In this document: in pieces, positions 1-8,054 of the stretch
Layout: every line of letters begins with the position of its first letter
Numbering within the stretch: the stretch's first letter is position 1
Assembly (NCBI GenBank): GCA_024235595.1
Contig: JACKMC010000007.1
Coordinates: forward strand, 62,001 to 126,000
Length of the DNA stretch: 64,000 nt
Direction: 5' to 3'
DNA from: Zoogloeaceae bacterium
GTDB taxonomy: Bacteria > Pseudomonadota > Gammaproteobacteria > Burkholderiales > Rhodocyclaceae
Made by a program: the position numbers and the translations under genes
Notes under the pieces: generated by a model
Database searches by the model: none
Seen by the model: only the letters and a program-made list of their open reading frames with translations
What the model was told of the DNA's origin: nothing

Positions 1-1165
1 ACTCCTTGATCGCACCGGTCATCGACAGCGACATGTCACAGACCATGCACAGCCGGTCGACCTCCGGGTTGAGCGAGCATAAGCCGTTGGAAAGCCGCTC
101 GGGCAACATCGGGATCACCCGCCGCGGGAAGTAGACCGAGTTGCCACGCTCATAGGACTCCCGATCGAGCGGCGAACCGGGCTCGACGTAGTGCGACACG
201 TCGGCAATCGCCACGATCAGCCGAAACCCGCGCCCCTGGCGTTCGCAGTACACCGCATCGTCGAAGTCGCGCGCCGTCTCGCCGTCGATGGTCACGAGCG
301 GCAGGTGGCGGATGTCCTCGCGACCGGCGAGATCCTTCTTGCGCACCGCCACCGGCAGCTTGCGGGCCTGCTCCTTGGCTTCGCTCGAGAACTCGAAGGG
401 CAGGTCGTGCTTGCGAAGCGCAATCTCGATCTCCATCCCCGAGTCGGCGTAGTTGCCGAGCACTTCGACGATCTTGCCGATCGGCTGGGCGAACTTGGTG
501 GGCTGCTCGATGAGTTCCACCGTGACCACCTGGCCCGCCACCGCCTTCTTGCGCCCCTTGAGCGAGGCTGGCGCGAGCAGGATGTCCTGGGCGATGCGCC
601 GGTCTTCCGGCACCACGACGAGCACGCCGTGCTGCTCCAGTACCCGACCCACGATGCGCTGCTTGCCGCGCTCGAGGATCTCGACGATCTTCCCTTCGGG
701 CCGGCCACGGCGGTCGCTGCCGGCGATACGCACGATCACCCGGTCGCCGTGCAGCACTTCGCGCATGGTGCGTGGCCCAAGGAAAACGTCCGGCCCCTTG
801 TCGTCGCGGATCACGAAGCCGAATCCGTCCGCATGGCCCTGTACCCGCCCCTTGATCAGGTCGGCCTTGTCGGGCAGCAGGCAGTCGCCGCGGCGGTTGC
901 GCACCAGTTGCCCGTCGCGAACCATCGCACCGAGCCGGCGCGAGAAGAACTCGAGCTCATGTTCGCGGATATCGAGCGCCTCGGCGAGCGCATCCACACT
1001 CATCGGCACCCCACGCTCGGCGAGGATCTGCTCGATGTACTCGCGGCTTGGCAGCGGCTGGTCGTAGCTGGCCGACTCGCGCTCGTAGAACGGGTCCGCG
1101 GCGCGAATCGCGCTTGGCCGACCGCGGCCCCGGCCAGTCTTGTTGTTTTCTTTATTTCGGGACAT
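1..1165 (-). CDS. rnr: Ribonuclease R, N-terminal part (cut by window edge)
   Basis: 3'-5' exoribonuclease of the RNB/RNase II family that degrades structured RNA and takes part in rRNA and tmRNA-linked decay. The 388 visible residues hold a basic N-terminus, a winged-helix-like region (about residues 40-110) and the cold-shock (CSD) domains; the glycine-rich stretch GHADGFGFVIRDDKGPDVFLG is typical of RNase R. The catalytic RNB domain begins but its end, the S1 domain and the stop codon lie beyond position 1. The ATG at 1163-1165 is preceded by AGGA about 10 nt upstream. The gene continues the minus-strand run after purA but is separated from it by two antisense tRNA genes, so it probably has its own promoter. 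The start codon overlaps the -35 box of the divergent tRNA promoter by one base. Confidence 0.93.
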   Translation of the reverse strand, partial: MSRNKENNKTGRGRGRPSAIRAADPFYERESASYDQPLPSREYIEQILAERGVPMSVDALAEALDIREHELEFFSRRLGAMVRDGQLVRNRRGDCLLPDKADLIKGRVQGHADGFGFVIRDDKGPDVFLGPRTMREVLHGDRVIVRIAGSDRRGRPEGKIVEILERGKQRIVGRVLEQHGVLVVVPEDRRIAQDILLAPASLKGRKKAVAGQVVTVELIEQPTKFAQPIGKIVEVLGNYADSGMEIEIALRKHDLPFEFSSEAKEQARKLPVAVRKKDLAGREDIRHLPLVTIDGETARDFDDAVYCERQGRGFRLIVAIADVSHYVEPGSPLDRESYERGNSVYFPRRVIPMLPERLSNGLCSLNPEVDRLCMVCDMSLSMTGAIKE

Positions 1166-1192
1166 TGACAATTCAATCCTTGTATTTATAAT
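1165..1192 (+). promoter_or_regulatory. Consensus sigma-70 promoter of the first tRNA-Leu
   Basis: TTGACA at 1165-1170 and TATAAT at 1187-1192 with a 16-bp spacer: both hexamers match consensus perfectly. The predicted start (about 1199) is a few bases before the tRNA at 1205. The -35 box abuts the divergent rnr start codon. Confidence 0.85.
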
Positions 1193-1204
1193 CCGCGTCT
1201 CGTT

Positions 1205-1291
1205 GCCCAGATGGCGGAATTGGTAGACGCGCTAGCTTCAGGTGCTAGTACTCTTACGGGTGTGGAGGTTCGAGTCCTCTTCTGGGCACCA
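1205..1291 (+). tRNA. tRNA-Leu (anticodon CAG), copy 1
   Basis: An 87-nt class II tRNA with encoded CCA. The acceptor arms GCCCAGA/TCTGGGC pair fully. The anticodon stem CTAGC/GCTAG encloses loop TTCAGGT, giving anticodon CAG (reads CUG, the main Leu codon at this GC content). The long variable arm is ACTC-TTAC-GGGT and the T arm contains GGTTCGAGTCC. It lies on the strand opposite to purA and rnr. Confidence 0.98.
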
Positions 1292-1302
1292 GATCATTCA
1301 GG

Positions 1303-1330
1303 AAGCCGGTCAGCAGACCGGCTTTTTGTT
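1303..1330 (+). terminator. Rho-independent terminator after tRNA-Leu copy 1
   Basis: Stem AAGCCGGTC / GACCGGCTT (1303-1311 with 1316-1324) around a 4-nt loop, followed by a T-rich tract. It begins 12 nt after the tRNA CCA end, so the tRNA is a single-gene transcript. Confidence 0.9.
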
Positions 1331-1384
1331 TTTTCGTCACCACCGCCTCGATCCGGACCCGGCTGCGCGAGATGCAAAAAGCAC

Positions 1385-1413
1385 TTTTCAGGACGAGGCT
1401 TCGTAACTATAAT
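1385..1413 (+). promoter_or_regulatory. Promoter of the second tRNA-Leu
   Basis: TATAAT at 1408-1413 is a perfect -10 box. TTTTCA at 1385-1390 matches four of six -35 bases at 17-bp spacing. The promoter lies after the first tRNA's terminator, so the two copies are transcribed separately. Confidence 0.75.
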
Positions 1414-1423
1414 GCGCGCTCTT

Positions 1424-1510
1424 GCCCAGATGGCGGAATTGGTAGACGCGCTAGCTTCAGGTGCTAGTACTCGCAAGGGTGTGGAGGTTCGAGTCCTCTT
1501 CTGGGCACCA
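1424..1510 (+). tRNA. tRNA-Leu (anticodon CAG), copy 2
   Basis: An 87-nt tandem copy with the same acceptor, D, anticodon (CAG) and T arms and encoded CCA. It differs from copy 1 only in the variable-arm loop (GCAA instead of TTAC); the four-base variable stem is conserved. This points to gene duplication with drift confined to an unconstrained loop. Confidence 0.98.
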
Positions 1511-1519
1511 GTTCTGAGC

Positions 1520-1549
1520 AAAGGCCGATCGAAAGATCGGCCTTTTTGC
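1520..1549 (+). terminator. Terminator after tRNA-Leu copy 2, possibly bidirectional
   Basis: Stem AAAGGCCGATC / GATCGGCCTTT around a GAAA tetraloop, followed by TTTTTGCTTTT on the plus strand. The minus-strand reading has a shorter T run and could also help end purA transcripts arriving from the right. The remaining 1550-1688 stretch shows no gene. Confidence 0.88.
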
Positions 1550-1688
1550 TTTTCGACACCGATCCTGCCCATGCAACCGACGCGCGGGCCGAAATGGCAA
1601 GACCGCGGGCAAGACCGGGCCGGGGCGCCTGCTCCGGCCCGCTCATCGACGACGGATCCCGACAACGCAGGAGGGGCCAAAGCCTGGC

Positions 1689-2999
1689 TCAGGCGCCGAA
1701 CGGATGACGCCTGAGGATGGTTTCGTCCCGCTCGGGGCCGGTCGAAACCACATCGATCGAGACCTCGCAGATCTCTTCGATGCGGTGAAGATAGGCACGC
1801 GCCTCGGGCGGAAGTTCGTCCCAGGTCTGGGCGCCATACGTCGTGCCGCTCCAGCCGGCCATGCTTTCGTAGATCGGCTCGCAGCGGGTGACCTCGTCGG
1901 CGCCCATCGGCAGCAGGTCGATACGCTGTCCATCGAGCATGTAGCCGGTACACAGCCTGAGCTCGCCCAGGCCGTCGAGTACGTCCAGCTTGGTGATGCA
2001 AAGGCCCGAGACGCCATTGATGATGATCGAACGCTTCAGCGCGGCAAGATCCAGCCAGCCGCATCGCCGCTTTCGTCCCGTCACCGTGCCGAACTCGCGC
2101 CCCTTGACCGACATCTGGGTGCCCGGCGCGCCTTCGGTGTCCATGTCGAGCTCGGTCGGGAAGGGACCGGCACCGACTCGCGTGCAATACGCCTTGGTGA
2201 TGCCCAGCACATAGTGCAGGCGGCCCGGTCCGACACCAGCGCCCGCAGCCGCCTGGCCGGCCACGCAGTTGCTCGAGGTAACGAACGGATAGGTGCCATG
2301 GTCGATGTCGAGCAAGGTCCCCTGGGCGCCTTCGAACAGCAGGCTGCCGCCGGACTTGTTCACCGCATAGAGCTCTTCCGACACATCCGCGATCATCGGG
2401 CGGATCTTTTCGGCATCGGCGAGCGCCTGGTCGAATACCGTCTGGAAGTCGACCGCCTCGGCACCGAGGTGCTGGGTGAGCACGAAATTATGGTACTCGA
2501 GCACATCGCGCAGCTTGGCGGCGAAGCGCTCGCGATCGAAGAGATCGTAGAGGCGCACGGCGCGGCGCGACACCTTGTCTTCGTAGGTAGGCCCGATTCC
2601 CTTGCCGGTGGTGCCGATCTTGTCGCAGGCGGCACGACGGGCCTCGCGCGCCTTGTCGAGCGCAACGTGATAGCCGAGGATCACCGGGCAGCCCGGGCTG
2701 ATTCGCAGGCGGTCACGAACCTTGATGCCACCCGCCTCGAGCGTTTCTATTTCGGAAAGCAGGTGATGGATATCGAGCACCACGCCGTTTCCGATGTAGC
2801 ACTTCACGCCCTCGCGCACGATCCCCGACGGCACCAGGTTGAGCTTGTACTCGTTCTTGCCGATGACCAGGGTATGACCGGCATTGTGTCCGCCCTGGAA
2901 GCGCACCACGCCTTCGGCATGATCGGTCAGCCAGTCCACGATCTTGCCCTTGCCCTCGTCACCCCATTGGGTACCGACAACCACGACGTTCTTTGCCAT
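1689..2999 (-). CDS. purA: Adenylosuccinate synthetase
   Basis: Cytosolic enzyme joining IMP and aspartate with GTP hydrolysis, the first committed step of AMP synthesis. The 436-residue protein starts MAKNVVVVGTQWGDEGKGK, containing the GDEGKGK phosphate-binding loop, and continues with GGHNAGHT and the family block around TTGKGIGPTYEDK. The length matches the family. The start at 2999 is chosen because the conserved N-terminus begins there; an in-frame ATG 28 codons upstream would add a non-conserved extension inside hisZ. It follows hisZ by 2 bp, so the two are co-transcribed, as commonly seen downstream of hflKC in betaproteobacteria. Confidence 0.97.
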   Translation of the reverse strand: MAKNVVVVGTQWGDEGKGKIVDWLTDHAEGVVRFQGGHNAGHTLVIGKNEYKLNLVPSGIVREGVKCYIGNGVVLDIHHLLSEIETLEAGGIKVRDRLRISPGCPVILGYHVALDKAREARRAACDKIGTTGKGIGPTYEDKVSRRAVRLYDLFDRERFAAKLRDVLEYHNFVLTQHLGAEAVDFQTVFDQALADAEKIRPMIADVSEELYAVNKSGGSLLFEGAQGTLLDIDHGTYPFVTSSNCVAGQAAAGAGVGPGRLHYVLGITKAYCTRVGAGPFPTELDMDTEGAPGTQMSVKGREFGTVTGRKRRCGWLDLAALKRSIIINGVSGLCITKLDVLDGLGELRLCTGYMLDGQRIDLLPMGADEVTRCEPIYESMAGWSGTTYGAQTWDELPPEARAYLHRIEEICEVSIDVVSTGPERDETILRRHPFGA

Positions 3000-3001
3000 T
3001 T

Positions 3002-4159
3002 CTAGTTTTCTCCCTGAAGCGGAACGACGAGCCACTCGCCACCCCGCTGAACAAGCTGCCGGTCGCAGCCGGCCTCGCTCCATGTTCCTTGATGTCCCGG
3101 CAGGCTCGCAATGACGACCTCGCCACGGGCACGCAAACGATCTATCGCGGCTTTCAAGCCCGCAAGCTCGCCGCTCGGTGCGAGAATCGCACCGGCTTCG
3201 GCAATCTCGTCGACACCCCGGGCGAGCAGGCGCAGATCCAGGCTGAAGCCGGTCGCCGGCCTGCCACGGCCGAAACTCTCGCCGATGCGGTCGTAGCGGC
3301 CACCCAGCGCGATCGCCCCCGGGACCCCGTCCGCGTAGGCGGCGAGGACCATTCCGCTGTGGTAATGATAGCCACGCAGGTCGGCAAGGTCGAAGCTCAC
3401 CGGGAGGTCGGTGAAGGCCTGCGCGAGGCGTTCGAGTTCGTCGAGCGCACGCACCACATCGGGGATTGCCGGCAGCATCGCACGCGCCCGTTCGAGCACC
3501 GTACGGTCACCGTAGAGCCGGGGCAGCGCCAGCAGTGCGGCGCGCTGCGGTTCAGGCACGTCGGCAAGGAAATCGGTCAGCGCGGGCACGTCCTTGGTCT
3601 GCAGCATGTCGTAGAGCTGCACTTCCTTGTCGCCGGTCAGCGAAGCGGCCGCCGCGAGCGCGCGAAAGAGCCCCATGTGGCCGATGTCGATGCGACTTGC
3701 GGCGACGCCCGCGATTGCAAGACTGTCGGCGAGCAGCCTCACCACCTCGATATCGGCCTCGAGCCCCTGGTGCCCGTAGATTTCGGCGCCGAGCTGGAGC
3801 GGTTCGCGGCTTGCGGTCAGCGACGCCGGCAAGGCGTGCAGCACGCTGGCGCAATAGCACAGCCTGCTGACGCCCTGGCGGTTGAGCAGGTGGGCGTCGA
3901 TACGCGCAACCTGCGGCGTCATGTCGGCACGTACCCCCATGGTCCGGCCGGAGATCTGGTCGACGAGCTTGAGGGTGCGAAGCCGCAGATCCCGCCCTGC
4001 CCCGGTGAGCAAGGATTCGAGGTATTCGAGCAGCGGCGGACTCACCAACTGGAAGCCGCGCAGATGGTAGGCGTCGAGCAACCGGCGACGCAGGCCTTCA
4101 AGCTTGCGGGCTTCGGCCGGCAGGACGTCCTGGATGTATTCGGGCAGAACCCAGCGCAT
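3002..4159 (-). CDS. hisZ: ATP phosphoribosyltransferase regulatory subunit
   Basis: HisZ is a paralogue of histidyl-tRNA synthetase that has lost aminoacylation. It binds the short form of HisG to make the active first enzyme of histidine synthesis. The 385 residues begin MRWVLPEYIQDVLPAEARKL and keep class II synthetase-like blocks (LVSPPLLEYLESLL; VRADMTPQVARIDA near residue 100). The genuine HisS is encoded separately in this window (11175-12467), supporting the HisZ call. Its presence implies a short HisG encoded elsewhere. The gene sits between the DUF2065 gene and purA with very short gaps. Confidence 0.93.
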   Translation of the reverse strand: MRWVLPEYIQDVLPAEARKLEGLRRRLLDAYHLRGFQLVSPPLLEYLESLLTGAGRDLRLRTLKLVDQISGRTMGVRADMTPQVARIDAHLLNRQGVSRLCYCASVLHALPASLTASREPLQLGAEIYGHQGLEADIEVVRLLADSLAIAGVAASRIDIGHMGLFRALAAAASLTGDKEVQLYDMLQTKDVPALTDFLADVPEPQRAALLALPRLYGDRTVLERARAMLPAIPDVVRALDELERLAQAFTDLPVSFDLADLRGYHYHSGMVLAAYADGVPGAIALGGRYDRIGESFGRGRPATGFSLDLRLLARGVDEIAEAGAILAPSGELAGLKAAIDRLRARGEVVIASLPGHQGTWSEAGCDRQLVQRGGEWLVVPLQGEN

Positions 4160-4168
4160 GAAAGAGAA

Positions 4169-4354
4169 TCAACCGAAAAGAAAGAGAAGTCCCAGACCCA
4201 GCGCGATCGAAGTGAGTCCGATGAAGCGGATCTGGCCATCGGCGAGTTCCGTCACTCGCCTGAATGTTTCACGCCAGGTGGCTGGCGCTACAAAAGGTAG
4301 CAGGCCTTCGAGCACCAGCATGAGCGCGAAGGCCATCAGCAGGGAGCTCTTCAT
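4169..4354 (-). CDS. DUF2065 (YjeT-like) small membrane protein
   Basis: A 61-residue protein with two predicted membrane helices (about residues 4-24 and 42-60) linked by a short soluble segment (APATWRETFRRVTELADGQ). This is the usual architecture of DUF2065. The start codon overlaps the hflC stop (ATGA), so translation is coupled to hflC, and the family is regularly found directly after hflKC. Its biochemical function is unknown; context suggests a link to the HflKC/FtsH membrane complex, which is inference. Confidence 0.9.
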   Translation of the reverse strand: MKSSLLMAFALMLVLEGLLPFVAPATWRETFRRVTELADGQIRFIGLTSIALGLGLLFLFG

Positions 4355-5238
4355 CAGTTCCCGCTCTTGCCACCCGTCGCACTGCGAAGATAGCGGAAGA
4401 AGTCGCTTCCGGGCTCGACCACCAGCACGTCACTCTTGCTGCGGAAGCTCTGCCGATAGGCTTCCTGGCTGCGGTAGAAGGCGAAGAATTCCGGATCCTT
4501 CCTGAATGCCTCGGCGTAGATCGCCGCAGCCTTGGCATCACCGTTACCCTTGATCTGCTGGGCTTCGCGGTAGGCCTCGGCGACGATGACCTCGCGCTGG
4601 CGATCCGCATCGGCGCGTATCTTCTCGGCTTCGGCGGCACCTTCGGAGCGCAGCTCGTTGGCAACCCGTTTGCGCTCGGCTTCCATGCGCCGGTAGACCG
4701 ATTCGGAAACCTCGAGCGGCAGGTCGACCCGCTTGAGGCGCACATCGACGATCTGCACGCCGATCTTGCGGGAATCCTGGTCGGCCTTGTTGCGCATCTC
4801 TTCCATGATGTTGTCGCGCTGGCCCGAGACCACTTCATGAACGGTGCGCTTGCCGAACTCCTCGCGCAGGTTCGCGTTCACGGTCTGCTGCAGGCGCGTA
4901 CGTGCGCGCGCTTCGTCGCCGCTCACCGAGATGTAGTACAGCGAGGGATCGACGATGCGCCACTTCACGAACAGATCGACGAGCACGTTCTTCTTTTCCG
5001 AGGTGATGAAGCGCTCCGGTTCCGGTGTATCCATGGTTAGGATGCGGCGGTCGAAGTAGCGTACGTTCTGGATCAGCGGCCATTTGAAATTGAGGCCGGG
5101 CTTGTCGATCACGGTCTTGATTTCGCCTAGCTGGAAGACCAGCGCAAACTGGCGTTGATCGACGGTGAACAGTGACATCGAAAGCACGATCACCACGAGG
5201 ACGGCAAACGCGCCCAGCATTGAAAGCTTGTCACGCAT
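4354..5238 (-). CDS. hflC: HflC, SPFH-domain regulator of FtsH protease
   Basis: A 294-residue membrane-anchored SPFH/band-7 protein. A single N-terminal helix (about residues 7-26) is followed by the SPFH domain (FALVFQLGEIKTVIDKPGLN region) and a charged coiled-coil around residues 190-245 (AEAEKIRADADRQREVIVAEA). HflK and HflC form a large periplasmic-side cage around FtsH and modulate degradation of membrane proteins. Its start touches the hflK stop codon, so the pair is translationally coupled. Length and order are typical. Confidence 0.96.
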   Translation of the reverse strand: MRDKLSMLGAFAVLVVIVLSMSLFTVDQRQFALVFQLGEIKTVIDKPGLNFKWPLIQNVRYFDRRILTMDTPEPERFITSEKKNVLVDLFVKWRIVDPSLYYISVSGDEARARTRLQQTVNANLREEFGKRTVHEVVSGQRDNIMEEMRNKADQDSRKIGVQIVDVRLKRVDLPLEVSESVYRRMEAERKRVANELRSEGAAEAEKIRADADRQREVIVAEAYREAQQIKGNGDAKAAAIYAEAFRKDPEFFAFYRSQEAYRQSFRSKSDVLVVEPGSDFFRYLRSATGGKSGN

Positions 5239-6488
5239 CAGCGACCCCCGTCCCGGTTACGCATGCTGTCGCGGTCGCGGAAATCGCCACCACTGCCCGT
5301 AGACCGCCCTATCGACATGTTCTGGGCGGCCTCGGCCGAGGCGCCCCGCTGCACGTCGCCGCCGATCGCGGTCGACGCGCTGGCGGGCGAAGCCGCACCG
5401 GCCTGCTGCAGGAGCTTGTCGAGCGGCAGGAAGGTGAGATTGTTGTTGCCTCGCGCATCCACCATGATTTTCGTTGTGTTGCTGTAGATTTCCTGCATCG
5501 TCTCGAGATAGATCCGCCGGCGGGTGACCTCAGGCGCCTTCGCGTATTCGGTCAGCACCTGGGTGAAACGGGCCGCATCACCCTCTGCCTGAGCCACCAC
5601 CCTGGAGCGATAGCCTTCGGATTCCTGCATCAGGCGCGAGCTCGTGCCTCTGGCGCGGGGGATCACATCGTTGGCGTAGGCCTGGCCCTCGTTCTTTTGC
5701 CGCTCGCGATCCTGTCCGGCCTTCACCGCATCGTCGAAGGCTGCCTGCACCTGCTCGGGCGGCTGCGCGTTCTGCATCGTCACCTTGCTGATCTGGATAC
5801 CGGTCTCGTAGCGATCGAGGATGGCCTGCATCAAGGTGTGCGCCGTCGCCGCGATCTGCTCGCGCCCCTCGTAGAGAACGAAGTCCATGCGGTTCTTGCC
5901 GACGATCTCACGCATCGCGGTCTCCGCAGCCTGGATCACAGACTCATCCGGTTCGCGGTTGTTGAAGAGATAGTTTTCCGGATTGTTGAGGATGTACTGG
6001 ACCGCGAACTGGATGTTGATGATGTTCTCGTCGTCGGTCAGCATCAGGGCCTCATTGAGAACCTTGTTGCGCTCCGAGCCCCGGTAGCCGACCTCCACGG
6101 TGCGGACGCCGGTGAGATTCACCAGTTCATGGGATTCGATGGGGAATGGCATGCGCCAGCGCAGACCCGGCTCGGTCGTCTCCACATACTGCCCGAAACG
6201 CAGCACCACGCCGCGCTGGCTGGCATCGACGATATAGAAACCGCTGGCGGCCCAGGCCGCGAGAGCCAGCGCCGCGATTACGCCAAAGCCGCTGCCGAAG
6301 AGGCGAAAATTGAAGGCCGGTCCGCCCTCACCGCCGCCACCGCCGGAACCTCCCCGCTTCCCGCCGAAAAGCGAACTCAGACGACGATTGAAGTCGCGCC
6401 ACATCTCTTCGAGATCCGGCGGCCCCTGGTTGCCATCGCGGTTGTTGTCGTTCCCCTGGTTTCCCCAGCGCGGATCGTTTAGTGACAT
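5238..6488 (-). CDS. hflK: HflK, SPFH-domain partner of HflC
   Basis: A 416-residue partner of HflC in the FtsH-associated cage. A glycine-rich, disordered N-terminus (about residues 1-65, with GGKRGGSGGGGGEGG) precedes one membrane helix (about 70-90) and the SPFH domain containing GVVLRFGQYVETTEPGLRW. A helical region and a low-complexity Ala/Ser/Gly tail follow. The Gly-rich N-terminus and longer size separate it from HflC. It lies 18 bp after hflX in the hfq-hflX-hflK-hflC order. Confidence 0.96.
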   Translation of the reverse strand: MSLNDPRWGNQGNDNNRDGNQGPPDLEEMWRDFNRRLSSLFGGKRGGSGGGGGEGGPAFNFRLFGSGFGVIAALALAAWAASGFYIVDASQRGVVLRFGQYVETTEPGLRWRMPFPIESHELVNLTGVRTVEVGYRGSERNKVLNEALMLTDDENIINIQFAVQYILNNPENYLFNNREPDESVIQAAETAMREIVGKNRMDFVLYEGREQIAATAHTLMQAILDRYETGIQISKVTMQNAQPPEQVQAAFDDAVKAGQDRERQKNEGQAYANDVIPRARGTSSRLMQESEGYRSRVVAQAEGDAARFTQVLTEYAKAPEVTRRRIYLETMQEIYSNTTKIMVDARGNNNLTFLPLDKLLQQAGAASPASASTAIGGDVQRGASAEAAQNMSIGRSTGSGGDFRDRDSMRNRDGGR

Positions 6489-6506
6489 ATTTTTTGATGC
6501 CCGTTT

Positions 6507-7667
6507 TTACGTTCGGATCGAATCGGTCTCACCACAAGGCAAGGAAGTATCGCCGCCCGGACTCGCGTCACCAGCGGACTGGGCAAGCGCTTTTTCAGCC
6601 AGCGCCCGGCGCAGCAGGTCAATACCTTCGCCGCTCCGCGCGCTCAAAAAAACGCGCCGTATGTTATCACATTCATCCCGCTCCACTGCCGGCTCGGCGT
6701 GGGTCAGGTCTATCTTGTTCCACACCAGAATCTGCGGGATTCCGCCCGCTCCGATCTCTTCCAGAACCTTGTTGACCGCTGCGATCTGGTCATCGCGATC
6801 CTCGCTCGCCGAGTCCACCACATGCAGCAGCAAGTCGGCCGCAGCGGTCTCCTCCAGCGTTGCATGAAAGGCGGCGACGAGCGCGTGAGGAAGGTCGCGA
6901 ATGAATCCGACCGTATCGGACACCACTGCGTTCCCTGCCTCACCGAGATAAAGCCGTCTCGAGGTCGTGTCGAGGGTCGCAAAGAGCTGGTTGGCGGCAT
7001 AGGCGCCGGCCTTGGTCAGGCTGTTGAAGAGCGTGGATTTACCCGCATTGGTATAGCCCACGAGCGACACTGCCAGCAGCTTGCCCTTTTCCCGCGCGCG
7101 GCGACGCACCCGGCGTTGCTTCTCCAGGGCCGCGAGCCTGATCTTGAGCGCCTTGACGCGGATGCCGAGCAACCGGCGATCGGTCTCGAGCTGGGTTTCC
7201 CCCGGGCCGCGCAGTCCGATCCCGCCCTTTTGCCGTTCGAGGTGGGTCCAGCCGCGAATCAGTCGTGTCGAGAGGTGCTGGAGCTGCGCCAGTTCGACCT
7301 GCAGCTTCCCTTCGTGGCTCTTGGCACGCAGCGCGAAGATATCGAGGATCAGCGCGTTGCGGTCGATCACCCTGCAGTTGAGGGTACGCTCGAGGTTTCG
7401 TTGCTGGCCAGGCGAGAGCTCGTGGTTGAAGATCGCCAGGTCGGCTCCGTGGTCGCGGATCGCATCGGCGATTTCCTGCACCTTGCCCTTGCCGGCAAAG
7501 AGCGCAGGATCCGGTGCCTGCCGACGGCCCGAAACGCGAGCAACGACGACGGCGCCGGCACTGCCGGCCAGCAGCTCCACTTCAGACAGCCGCTCTGAAA
7601 ACGCCCCCTGTCCGAAATCCAGCTGCACCAGAACCGCCCGGGTGCCAGACTCGGGCCTCTCAAACAT
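6507..7667 (-). CDS. hflX: Ribosome-associated GTPase HflX
   Basis: A 386-residue TRAFAC-class GTPase that splits stalled 70S ribosomes, for example under heat stress. The N-terminal HflX domain (about residues 1-180) includes the family stretch GGIGLRGPGETQLETDRR. The G domain follows with Walker A GYTNAGKST (G1), DTVGFIRDLP (G3) and NKID (G4). The C-terminal tail (about 360-386) is low complexity. It lies 41 bp downstream of hfq, the classical co-transcribed arrangement. Confidence 0.96.
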   Translation of the reverse strand: MFERPESGTRAVLVQLDFGQGAFSERLSEVELLAGSAGAVVVARVSGRRQAPDPALFAGKGKVQEIADAIRDHGADLAIFNHELSPGQQRNLERTLNCRVIDRNALILDIFALRAKSHEGKLQVELAQLQHLSTRLIRGWTHLERQKGGIGLRGPGETQLETDRRLLGIRVKALKIRLAALEKQRRVRRRAREKGKLLAVSLVGYTNAGKSTLFNSLTKAGAYAANQLFATLDTTSRRLYLGEAGNAVVSDTVGFIRDLPHALVAAFHATLEETAAADLLLHVVDSASEDRDDQIAAVNKVLEEIGAGGIPQILVWNKIDLTHAEPAVERDECDNIRRVFLSARSGEGIDLLRRALAEKALAQSAGDASPGGDTSLPCGETDSIRT

Positions 7668-7708
7668 CGATGCCGTTCACAAAGATCCGGCAGGAACAAT
7701 CGTGGGGC

Positions 7709-7951
7709 TCAGGAATTGCCGTCACCCTGATCGTGCTGGATCGTCACCGGGCGTGCCGGCACCACCGTCGAAATGGCGTGCTTGTATACCATCTGGGTCA
7801 CGGTGTTCTTGAGCAGCACGACATACTGGTCGAAGGACTCGATCTGCCCCTGCAGCTTGATCCCGTTAACGAGGTAGATGGAAACCGGAATATGCTCCCT
7901 GCGCAGGGTATTCAGAAACGGGTCTTGGAGGAGTTGCCCCTTGTTGCTCAT
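7709..7951 (-). CDS. hfq: RNA chaperone Hfq
   Basis: An 80-residue Sm-like hexameric RNA chaperone that pairs small RNAs with mRNAs. Sm1 (QDPFLNTLRREHIPVSIYLVNGIKL) and Sm2 (TVTQMVYKHAISTVVPAR) are intact, including the YKHA motif. The C-terminal tail is short, as is usual in betaproteobacteria. The start at 7951 is fixed by the conserved MSNKGQLLQDPFLN and an AGAGG ribosome site about 8 nt upstream; the open frame extends further upstream without conserved sequence. Confidence 0.98.
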   Translation of the reverse strand: MSNKGQLLQDPFLNTLRREHIPVSIYLVNGIKLQGQIESFDQYVVLLKNTVTQMVYKHAISTVVPARPVTIQHDQGDGNS

Positions 7952-8054
7952 GGTCTTGGACCTCTTGGTATATGTCTGGGTAATGTAAAGGATTTCACGC
8001 TGCACTGCCACATAACGAAAATGCGAATCAGCGTGGCTCCCGGTGTGGTGTGAA

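Noticed and set aside
3002..4159. A second histidyl-tRNA synthetase
   Set aside because: The sequence fits HisZ, a regulatory paralogue; the complete HisS is at 11175-12467.
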